From assembly GCF_024713945.1 (NCBI RefSeq), contig NC_134677.1:8206001-8270000 (forward strand): 64,000 bases of DNA, given 5' to 3'. Every line of letters begins with the position of its first letter. The first letter of the stretch is position 1. The notes under the pieces are model-generated. The model ran no database searches. It saw nothing but the letters and a program-made list of their open reading frames with translations, and was not told the DNA's origin. Below are positions 34,276 to 46,900 of the stretch, piece after piece. This DNA is from Dermatophagoides farinae. Its lineage: Eukaryota; Arthropoda; Arachnida; Sarcoptiformes; Pyroglyphidae. The position numbers and the translations under genes are program-made.

Positions 34276-37200
34276 AAAAACCACTGACATTGATAAAAAG
34301 GAAAAAAAAAATTTTTCGCCTTCAGGATGTTTATATCAGAAAAAAAATTGGATCGAGAAAAAAAAACTCAATGTCTGCAATAGTCGAAGAAATCGATTCG
34401 AATTCGAACCAACCAACCAACCAACCAGACGTCAATAATAAGACGCACACACACACACACACAGGGAAAATAAGCCAAAAAAAAGACGTTTTAAAATTTA
34501 AAATTAAAATAAAATTTAAAGACGAGCAAAAAAATTGACTCAAATTTCAACGAAACCAAAAAAAAAACGAAATTACTTATTTCGAATAATTTATCATTAA
34601 TGTTGAATGTTGTTCGTTTTAAATTTTTATCACAATGGATCAGAAAAAAACCAGACGCTGAAAAAAAAGAAGGTTTAATTTACTTTGGTACACACTTTTC
34701 TCCATGTGTGTTTATTGGAAAATAAATCGAGAAAAAAAATTTTTTTTTCTATTTTTTGCCGGAAAAAAACGATCAAACATTGAAAATAAATGAAAAAAGA
34801 GAGTGCGAATCGATCAATTTGAAACAAACAAAAACTAAAACAGAACAAATGAGAAAAAGTCAGAGATACAGAAATTTTTTACAATTTGTCCAATTCTGTG
34901 AATGATGAAAAAACCAGAATGAACCAGATGATGATGATATATGAAATGAAATGATTTTCAGAATTCTTTGAAACATTTATATATATCAGCCATTCTTTTT
35001 ATTCGATTTTTTTTTTGACTACAAAAAAAAATCAAACAATCAATTCTTTACTATCGATTGAACAATCGATGTTCGAATAATTTTACAGATGAAACCAAAA
35101 AAAAAAAAAAAAAAAAACAAAACAAAATCTGAAAATCATCCAAAACAAACTGACAATTTCTTCAAAATTAAAATTGGTTTAAACACAATTAATTTATGTA
35201 TATATATAAATAAATGAAATGTGCGTGCATTTTATCGTCCAATCATCATCATCATCATCATCATTATTATTATCAAAAAATTATCGGCTTCGATTGTTGA
35301 ACAAAACAATCGTAATTAGTAATAATAAAATCGTATGGACAATGTCCACATATACAGAGAAATTTACAACAGAAGACAACGAAGATGATGACCAAATGAT
35401 AATAATAATGGCAACAATTTTATTATGAGAAATAATTGCTACAAAGAAAAAAAAAATACTTTACTCGCTATATATAACCGCCACCACTATTGAGAAATAT
35501 TTGACCAGAAAAATATTTCTGCTCTTGTCACATTTAATGTCATTTGTGTGTGTGTGTGTGCATGATATTGTCACTAAAAATAGAATTTTCGTTTTCGTTT
35601 TCGTTTCTTTTTTTTTGTTGGGAATGTTCAATATTAAAGACACAATTCAGCGTTTTTTTTTATGTTTGTTTGTATGTTGTTCCGGCTATTTTTTTCCGCC
35701 TTTCAATATTATTTGTATATACAATTAGCTTGTTCTTGATTAAGGGGAAACAAATTCGTACGAATTGGCAATGAAATAATGATATTGATAATGATGAACA
35801 CACACACACACACACAAACATATTGGCTATTACCAAAAAACGATTATCATGACGATGATGATGATTATGGTGATTACGAATTGGACAGAATTGAATGGAA
35901 TTTGAAACGAAAAACGAAAAATTTTTAATTATACAAAAAATTCTCAAGTTGTCATCTTTGTTTCGTTTTTTTTTTTACTTCATAGACACACACACACACA
36001 AGAATCATACTGGAACTTTTTCAAACATATGCGAACATCTTGACATAAGATTGATGAAGAATAATTATTATTACATCATCATCATCATCATCATCATCAC
36101 AGAATCAGAATCTAATGTATCACCAACTATCTAATGATGCTAATTATTATAATCAGAAAAAAAATTTTTTATTATAACGAAAATTCATGATGATGATGAT
36201 ATTTATATGGATATTCAATTAAAGTTTTTTTTCTTCTTTTTTTTCATCTTTCAAACATATCATCATCATCATCATCATCGTTGTTATCAAATTGAATTTT
36301 ATCATTTCTTTTCATCGCTGAATCTGTCCATTTTCTTTTCTTTTTTCTCTTTCTTGTTTGAAATGGAAATGGTATTATTTTCCGGATATATTCGGGTATT
36401 CTGATTTTATGATTATAATACCGATATATATTCAATATTAGTAAAAGAGAGAGAAAGAGAAACGAAGACACTGGATGGATTTTGATCATCATCATCATCA
36501 TCTTCATTCACATTTATTGATCAGATCAGATCAGATGAAAATGAAACACATACACACACACACACAGAGTATGTTTCGGTGATTTTGTTTGTTAGTTAGT
36601 TATTTATTTATAGATAAATAAAGTATCATCATCATCAACATCCGAATTCGAATTCGAATTCGGGTATATAAAGTAATCAAAAATCTGAAATCCAAGTACA
36701 CCCACACACACACACACACACCCAACACACTATTCGAAATCGGGTATTAGGATTTTTAGCAACAAAAAAAAAAAAAAAAAAAATACTGCACAACATATGA
36801 ATGGATGTAAAAGAAAGAGAGAAAAAAAAAATAGATCCGGATAACATTTGGTACAGAGTTCGAATGAAGATGGAAAAAAAATTATTAGATCCAAAAAACA
36901 AAAATTTATGATATCGCCAACTCTCTCTCTCATGCTCAATGTCTGCCACCATAAACATATATACATGATGATGATGATGATATTTTATTATCATTTCCAA
37001 CATGATCATCATTACACATGGCTATATTATGAGTCAGTTGATACAAAACATACAAACAAACCAGAATGTACGATGTGACCCATGATGATCAAAAAAAAAA
37101 CAAACAAACTAGAAATGCATCAGTCGTTGGTTATCGATTAATTGATTGACAGAATTGGAATGCAAAAATATTTTTTTTTTCGCAAATGAATGATTAATAT

Positions 37201-40163
37201 ATATACGACGACAATAACAAACGGTAAATCAGAAGAAGTGAAAAAAAAAATTCCTGTTATATTTATGAAACCAAAAAAATACATATGGATGACAAGTATA
37301 TCTTTCTTTCTTTCATTCTCAATTGGAATGAAGATCATGATGATGATGATGATTATATCTCTTGTCTCTAAGCATCTTGTCTTGTTGTTGTTGCTGTTTC
37401 AAAATCACACAGGATGGAATGCCATTGATGTACACTATACAGAGATAGAGAAAGATAATAGTAATGATAATCATCATCAGACAATCATCAGAAATCAGGA
37501 AAAAAGATTGGGTTTTTTTTTCATCTCGTTTCGTGTATCGTTTCAATCTATCCGCACACACACACACACACGCACACACATATATAATTATGTTGCCCAT
37601 TATTTATTTTTTTTCTGTTTTGTTTTATTTTGTTTTATCACCATTAGTGCAAGAGAAACATCTATAAAAGTAGTGGGCGTTTATTCTTTTCAAGAAATGG
37701 AATGTTCTGTTGTTTGTCATCATCATTCGTTTTAATGGGCTTCTACGAACATACACACACACATACACACAAATCACATATGTCGATAATTCATTCATAC
37801 ACAAAATGTGAATGTGAACAAACAAGAAGATGAAGAAGAAAAAATTTCTTGATTGTTGATATGTCAAACAACGACGATAATAATAATCATCATCATCATT
37901 CATTCATTCATTCATTCAATTGCAAGAAACAATTAATTATTGAAAAAAAAGTGGAAAAAAACGAACATGGACATCATTTTTTTTTCAAATATTGGTCATA
38001 TGGGTTAGTCAGTGTTTTTTTTGTCATCGAAAAAAAAATTTTTTTTTTTTTTTTTGGTTGCAGAATCCACCACCATTTGAAAACATTCAATTTTCTTTTT
38101 CTCAAAATGGAACACACACACACACACAGACATTATTTCATAATTACTTTCCACTCTAAATAGTGAAATTCAACTTTCAAACACAAAGAAAAAAAAATTT
38201 ATCCACCATAGTTGCTGCTGTGCACTATAAATTCCACTTATTATTTGACCTATAATAGTAGTGTGTGTGTGTGTGTGTGTGTTTGTGTCTGTTTTTCAAA
38301 GTGGACATTATTTTCCATTTACTTGATGAGTATTTGATTATTTTGGAAACAGAGATAAAAAGAGAGAGATTGGATATGTGTATAGGAAACATCAACAATG
38401 ACAACACATGTATTATGATGATGATGATGGTGGATAGTAGAGTGTCAAATGATAGTGTGACATACACATACACAAAGTGAATCATCCATTTTGATCCAAT
38501 TGGAATGGTCGTCATCAATTACATGGGAAATAATAACCGTTTTTTTTTGGTGAAAACCAAACAAAAAAAAACTTTTGAAATTCCTGGTTTTTTTTACACA
38601 AAAAAAAAAAACTAAAATTTACCCCCAAAACAACAACATTATTTCATCATTGACAAAGGTCATGGAAACGGTCAAAATTAAAACGAAATAAAATAAAAAA
38701 ATAGACAATAGACAATCATCGATTACAAAAAAAAAAATTTTCAATTTCTTCTGAAAGACAAAAAAAAATCTTTCAACTTATTGGCTAATAATGTGGAAAA
38801 AAACAGCAAAAAAAAAATGTAGCCATAAACAATTTGAAGACGACGACGATGATGATCAAAAACTTTTTCAATGATGAAGATGATGATTAACCATAAACAA
38901 AAAGAAGCGGACATCTTTATTTTTTTTTTTTTGAAAACTATTGAATACAACGACAACAACATACGTGACTAGAGAATAGAAATAAAAACAAAACAAAAAC
39001 AAAAACAAAAAAAAAACAATTCTGGTCAACTTTCATGGTTTATTGTCGGTACTGATGTAATGGTGGTCGTCGTCGTCGTCGTTGTTGTTGTTGTTTTCAT
39101 TTTTTTCCCATTTTCATCGGTTATTGTTGTTGTTGTTGTTGTTGTTGCCGTTGTTGTTGTTATTGTTTTATTTCAACTTCAATTTAGCTTCAGATTCAGT
39201 AAACCTAGATTCTTTTATATATATTCTTTCGTTTTTATGTACCATTGTAATAGTTGAAATGTGCACGAATTGTTATATCCAAAGAAATGATGAGTGAAAA
39301 GAAATAAAGTCAATGTTTGAAATATATAAAGAAATAACAATAAGAGAAAAAAAAATGCAAAATGAAATGGACAGAGGGGTAATAAGAATGAAATGAAATG
39401 ATGATGATGATGGTAATAACCCCCATAGCGTGTTATATACAACAACAAAAAAAAAAAATACAAGACAAGACAAGACAAGGCAATGTCTATCTGTTTGGTT
39501 CGGTTTTTTTTTACATAGCGAAAATAAATAAATAATCTAATTTGTATCGTTTGTTTGTGTGTGTGTGGATAAAAACTGAATAAATCGAATGTGTTGAAGA
39601 AATAGAAAAAAAAATCTTTTTTTCTATATCCAACGGAAATATTTCTTGTTCAATTTTACTGCGTGTGTGTATGTGTGTATCGGATTCGGGTTAGTGGATT
39701 AAAAAATAAGCTTCGGTTATCGAAAACACGCTGCTAAATTGAATTAAATGAGCCGTTTTTGTTGTTGTTGTTGTTGTTCATTTTATTAGTCAATTTTAAA
39801 AAACATGAATATCATGTGTAAATCTTGTCAACAACAACATAAATATAGAAAAGAGAGAGAGAAAGATAAAAATTGAATTCAAATTGAATGGCATGGTTGA
39901 TAATTTCCATATATTTATACATCCATCACACTAAATAACATTTCAGCCACATCAACTATTTCGACAAGTCATGGATTTTTTCTTTTTTTTTAAACATTAC
40001 AAGTATATATAAGGAAAAGGAATTAAGTGCAGCCAGAGTTATTTAATGTGCACACCCACACGCACAAAAAAAAACAATGGAATAAAGAGAATGATTCTCT
40101 CTCTCTCTCTCTCTCTCACTCGATTTCAAAAGAAAAAAAAACGAATGTTTTCTCTTTTCTTTC

Positions 40164-40196
<33 letters not shown>

Positions 40197-40863
40197 ACGC
40201 AAATTAATGACATTTTCGATTTTTTCACATTTTTTTTCTGTCTGCTATACATGATATTTTCGTATACGAAAAACAAAAAAAAAATTGCATTGGCATTCAA
40301 AAGGCCTGAATAAAAAAAAAATCAGAATCTGGACGTTTGCTTTTTTTGTTTGTTTGTTTGTTTTTTATTGGGTTATGTAATAATCCATATAATAAATCTA
40401 TGCATGCATGTGTGTGTATGTGTGTTTTGGATATTTTGAATTCGGTTGATTACCTCCATTCATTCATTTTTCACATCAAGGTTTTTTGTCATCTTTTATC
40501 GATTAGACATTATATACATTGATGATGGCCTTTAACTTATGGTTTAATCTTGAATGTTTTGAGCATTCATTCAAGATATAATTCATTTGTCTGTCTGTCT
40601 GTTATTTTTTTTTTTTTTTGCTGCTGCTTGCTACACACTGTGCGTGTGTGTGTGTGGTGATTATGATGATCATCGTTGTTGTTGTTGTTGTTTTCCTATT
40701 CTCAATCGATAACAAAAAAAAAAAACAACAACAAAAGTGGAAAAAATAAATAAAAAACAAAACAAAATAAAACGGAAATAATGTCCGGAAATGAATGAAA
40801 AAAAAACAAAACAAAAAAAACAAACGAATGAAAAATAAAAACCATTGAGAAATAAAATACCAT

Positions 40864-40928
<65 letters not shown>

Positions 40929-43900
40929 AAAATCCTCATCATCATCATCATCATCATTATGGTTCATAGAATCACGAATTATAATATACGAACATCGGAA
41001 ATAAATAAATGAATATATAAAAAAAAAAATCTTTTTTCAGACATGAAATTAAGCAAAAAAAAAAAACAGAAAAAAAACATAAACAAAACAATAAAATATG
41101 ACAACAACGAGTCCACATTAATTATTGCTACTTTGAGGTGGCGTATCCGAGAAAGACTGAAAGAAAGAAAGAAACAAAAAATTCAGAAAGTTCCAAAACA
41201 ATGTATGTAACAGAATTTCTTGGAAACCAAAAAAAAAAAAAAACATGTTCATGTGGAATTATTCTATATGATCCATATAAATGAATGAATGAATGAATGA
41301 TCATCATTGGAATGTCATTATTTATTTTGAGTGGCCAACAACAACAACAAAAGAGAGATGTTTATTTCAAGCCAAAGAATATCCAATTCCATAAATCTTG
41401 ACAAACAAAAAAATGGGAAAATTTTTTTTTTCTCCAGGATATAGAAAAAAAAAGAAAACCAAAATCATCAACGATGTTTTTTTTTTTTTGGTTCCAAATG
41501 GATCAATATGTAATATCAATCTATATTCATTATAACAATATAAATATTCAAAATAGACAAACAAACCAGAAAAAAATGAAGCATCAGGTATACATATCAT
41601 TTCTCATGGTGAACATTTACAGTTCATTTTGATGCAAAAAAACAAAAAACAAAACAAAAATGAGATGAGATAGATGGATGTATATTTTGTCATTATTATC
41701 ATCATTATTATTATGTTTGTTCATTTCATTTTCGAATGATTTATTATCTTTAATTCGTTTTTGAAATGGTTAATGTTTTTTTTTCGTCGTTGTATTCGTT
41801 GTTCTGGAACTGAAAAAGATATACATCGAATATAAGAAAGTGCCAGAGAATTTTCTCTGTTAGTTATTCTTGTGTTTGGATTCTTTTATTATTTTTTTTT
41901 TTGTAAATTTTCTGTAAAAATAAATTTTTATTTAATTCTTGTAAGGAAAAAAAAATTTTGTTGTTGTTGTTGTTGTTGTTTCTGGAACTTTTTTCAACTT
42001 TCATGTCATAGGATTTCGATTCATTTTCCAGCCATCACCACATTTACAGACACCCACACACACACACACACACAGCTAATATACTAATGTACATTGTTGT
42101 TGTTGTTGTTGTCAAACCATTCACATTTGAAACACATAAGAGATACATGTTTGAAGAGAAAAAAGTGGTGAAAAACAAAATCAAATTTTGTATAAACGCC
42201 GCCGTTGCCGCTGCCGATGAGAACAACAAACGAAAAAAAAGATGCAGGATAAAATGGAAAGCAAATTTATCAAAAAAGAAGATAGATTATATGGATTCAC
42301 AAACACACTGACACCATAAGTATCAAAGCAGAACCCAAAAAAAAAACGAAATTTCGGACCATTTTATATTAACCATAGAAGAGAAAAAAAATCTTCAGAA
42401 ATTCAGTATATTCAACTTGGTCCACAGAATCAGAATCAGAATCAGAAGAAAAGAAAAGTCTGTATATGTGGAAACAAAAAAAAAAACAAAAAAAATGCCG
42501 TTCATTTTCGCCATTTGGATCAATAAACGCTTAATAATCGGTCTTTATATCGTACATACATGGAATAGATAAATGATTCTGGATCATGGATTCATGGAGA
42601 ATAAAGAACCCCAAAAAAAAACTCGGGTAAATCTTGTATATTCGTTTTATACATTGATAATTTTTCATTCATTTTTTTCGATGATTTATTCGTCGAATAA
42701 AAATAAAAAAAAAATTCTTTTCTCCATTTATTCATAGACTTGGATGTATAAAAAAAAAAATTTTTTTTCTTTTGAAAGTCCAGCACATATATACAGTGTT
42801 CGTGCTGATGTGGTAGTGGTGTGTAATAATAATAAACAAACTTATAATAATAATAATCGATTTGCAAAATAAATCGAGTCTGTTTCTTTCAATTTTTTTG
42901 TTTTTGTTCACGCCGGTTTTTTGCAACTTGCGTGTCTGTGACACATACACACACACACACACGAACAAACAATTCATTTCATTTTTCATTGTACAGAGAG
43001 AGAGAGAAAAAAATGTAAACTTGAGATAAAAATCTCAAGTGTAAAAAAAAAAAAATGCAAGACACATCATAATGTGAACACATTGATTGTGATGTGATAA
43101 ATGTCTATATTATGCAGATATTTATATTTTTGTATGAGCCTAGATTTATTTTATTTTGTTTTGTTTTTTTTGGCCACATATCATCTATCTATCTAAAATA
43201 ATATTTCGTTTTTTTTTTGATCAATAAATTCGCTGATATATATGATCAATATCAATGTATACGTGATACAACATTAATCATTAACGTTATGTCATTATAA
43301 AAACCAATGATTGACCAATGTTCAACACACACACATCACATTGAAATTCAATTCAAGAATAGCAGTAGTTTCTACGTCATCCTGATCATCATCAATGCCA
43401 GTAGTTTCGTCGTAACACTTTGTTTCATTAGTAAAAAAAAACAGAATTTGTTTCATATTCTGCATGATAATAATAAGGATGACGATTCTTTTTTTTTTTT
43501 TGCTCATAAATTTTCAGCCAATTTCTTCTCTACTTTCAATAATTCAAGTTGTGTCTGTTTGTTTATATTTATAATAAATGTGTGTATGCGATACCTGAGA
43601 CACACACACAATTTCAAAAAAAGGTAAAGAAAATAAATCTACCTGTTTTTTTTGCATAATAATAACAACAACAACAACAAAAGCAATATAATAAGGATGC
43701 TACAATTTTGTTTTGTGAATAATAAAAAAAAAAAAAATTTCGTTTGTTTGTTCATTATGATTATTATTGCAGAAATATATCGTTCATTTGATTTTGAGTG
43801 GTTGGTTGTGTGTTGTGTTTTGATTTCAGTTTGGTTGGCTGAATATGAAGATGAAGAAGAAGAAAGTAAAAAAAATTAATGGCCAATCTTATTTATACGC

Positions 43901-46900
43901 GCACACGCACATTTTTGTTTTTCACTTGATGATAATTTATCTTTATTTTTTTTTGTTCATTTTGTTTTCAGTCGGTTGGTTGGTTGGCGGGTGTGTGTGT
44001 GTGTGTGTGTGTGGGTTCGTTTATGTGAAACAAATAACCGACTAGAAATACTAAATTTTTTTAGTCGAAAAAAATATTTTTTTCCAGAATTTTGTGTGTT
44101 ATACTGTAAAATGAGAATTTTCTTTTCATTTTTATTCGGAATTTTTTTTTGTTGTATATCGAGTACATAAGAATCTCATCTTATTCTCTTGAATTTTATT
44201 AAATTTCATCACAAAATGCAATGGTAGAAAAGAAAAAAATTAATACGCTCTTCACCGAAAAATCGAAAACAACAGGATAAAATACAGAATAGCCACAATC
44301 TTGTTTGTTACGGGATTATTTCTTCTTCAAGAATGAAAAAGCAGAGAGAAAGAGAGAAAAAAACAGGAAAAAAAACACTACCAAAAGAAAAGCAAAAGAA
44401 TCCGGTTCAAATAATTTGCCTGCATGTGTGTGTGTGTGTGTTGTGTTGGTTGTTGTTTCCGTATTTTTCTATTCACGGTATTTATTTCGGTTTTCCATTT
44501 GGTCAAATCTGTGCCGAAACGAAACAAAAAAAAAAAAAAAAATTGTGCACCTGTGCGCTACCGGAACGTATCAACAGCCAATCCATCATTATTTATGTGG
44601 CAGCAGCAGCAGCAGCAGCAGCACAAAACAAAAAAAAACCAATCAAAAACAAGCAAAAGACTGATTCATTTTCCAAAATGTGAAATAAACAATAATGTCA
44701 AAAAAAATGTTGTCGTTGGTTATCCATAAAAAAAAAGCTTTTGTTTTGATTTTTCAAAAAAAAAGTTTTTTTTTTGAGCTAGAAAACAAATTTTTTTTGT
44801 TCTTCGCCTTATTTGTTTCGTTTTTCTTCTCATTTCAATCATCAATATCAAGACGCCATGAATATGAACAAAAAAAAAAAAAAAATGAATCCACACACAC
44901 CCAGACAGACAGGAACAACAAAACGCAAAAAAAAACACTCAGTCATCAATCGTAAGCTCACCATATATCTGTCATATATACATATGATGATGATGCCAAT
45001 AACGAAAAAAAAGAAATTTTTTTTTCACCAGAAAAATCCATCCATTTTTTTTTATTTTCTTCAGTTTCAACAAGATTTATGATGGATCGTTCAATGAACG
45101 AAATGGATGCAAAAAAAAAACAAAACAAAACAAAAAAAAACTTGCACTCATAACATAATCTCAAACAAAGATTGTCGTTTCCTATTCATATACGCTAAAA
45201 TTCGTTAATATTATCAAAAAGGGAAAAACGAAAAAAAAAATTCAAACTTGAAATTATAAGAGCGAGAAAGAAAAAAGATTGATTTTGATGATGAAAAGTC
45301 AAGACAAGAACGAGAGATTGAAAAACCTGAAAATCATCATATACACAAAGAAAAAAAAAATCAATAAAAGTTTGACATATTCAATGTTTGTATTTTCTAT
45401 TTTGTTGACATCCAATTGATCCGATCATCGCATATAAACACATACACACACACACACGTATTTTCATATTCAACACGCGTCCATATTCATGTCAGACTGA
45501 AAAATTCTTAATAACCAGTATATATCCACGATTGGGCAAAAAAAAACAACAATATGCAAATCAACAAATCAAAACCGATGCTAATATATGTCATATATGA
45601 AAGTTTTATTGAATGGAAATGAATCATAAAAACAAAAAACAGAAAAAAACAATGACAAACTCAAACTCAAAAATAATAATTTATCGTTGCCATTCACAGT
45701 ATAAGCAGCTTTTTTTCAAACAATTTGAAAATTTTCCCAAGAATCGTAGGAAACATCATGAAAATACATGCTGTTTATAATCCGGCTAATAGAAAAAAAT
45801 GAAAAATTTCCAATTTCCACTGGTTTTCGTTGGAAAAATTTCGTAATTCCATTCTGAATAAAATGACAACGACGATGATGATGATGAACTGAAAACCAAT
45901 CACTTAATATAATGGAATATATTGAAAGTAAAACAGCAGCAGCAATATAGTAAAACTAAAGGATCGATAATTTTTCATTACAAACAAAACAGATGAATAG
46001 GTGGAAAGAAATTTTTTGTTTTGTTTTGTTTTGTTTTTCAATACCATTTTTAGATGGAAAATTTTCTTTTTTTTTTTGCTGATTCGTGATATTTTTATTT
46101 GTTGGAATAGAATCTATCATTACCACCAACGTGTGTGTGTGTGTGTGTGTGTGGTTTTCTTCATCGTCAAAGATACAAATGTGCAAAAAAAATGATGATG
46201 AAGAAGAAGAAGAAGAAGAAAAGATACAAACAAACAAACAAACAAACACCAAACAATAACCAAATAATAATGGAAAAAAAGTATTCGAATTTATAAAGAT
46301 GTATAAGTGAAGCGCGAAACAAAACAAAACAAAACAAAAAAAATGAAAAGAAAAGAAAGAATAAAATCAATCGAATTGAATCGAAAGGCAACAACAACAA
46401 CAACAACAACAAAAACAGCGAGAATAAATGTGTATATATATGTGACGATGAATGAATGAATAGATGAAATTGAATTTTCTTTCTCTTTATTTTCTAGATC
46501 CAATCGATCAGCACAGCAGTAGCAGCAGCAGCAACAATTCATTGAGAATCGTTTTTTCTTTTTGCACACACACACACACACACAATCGAGAATCAAGAAT
46601 AAAAAGTTTGATTTTTTTTCTTTTTTTTCTGGTTTTCAAAAGACAAAAAAAAAATTTTTTTGATTCTAAGAATTTCTGTTTTTCAATTTATTGAGTGTAG
46701 AATGATATCAACTAATAAGAAATTGTTGCCACCAGACGCACATACACACACACAATAAATCTTTTCTTTAATTAGTGTGATTCATTCTAGTGGTTCAAAT
46801 GTGTGTGTGTGTGTGTGTTTACAAATTTTGAAACAAACTTTTTCATTTTCATTGAAAACAAAAGAGAGAATTTTCTAACGTATGGAAAAAAAAATTCTTG

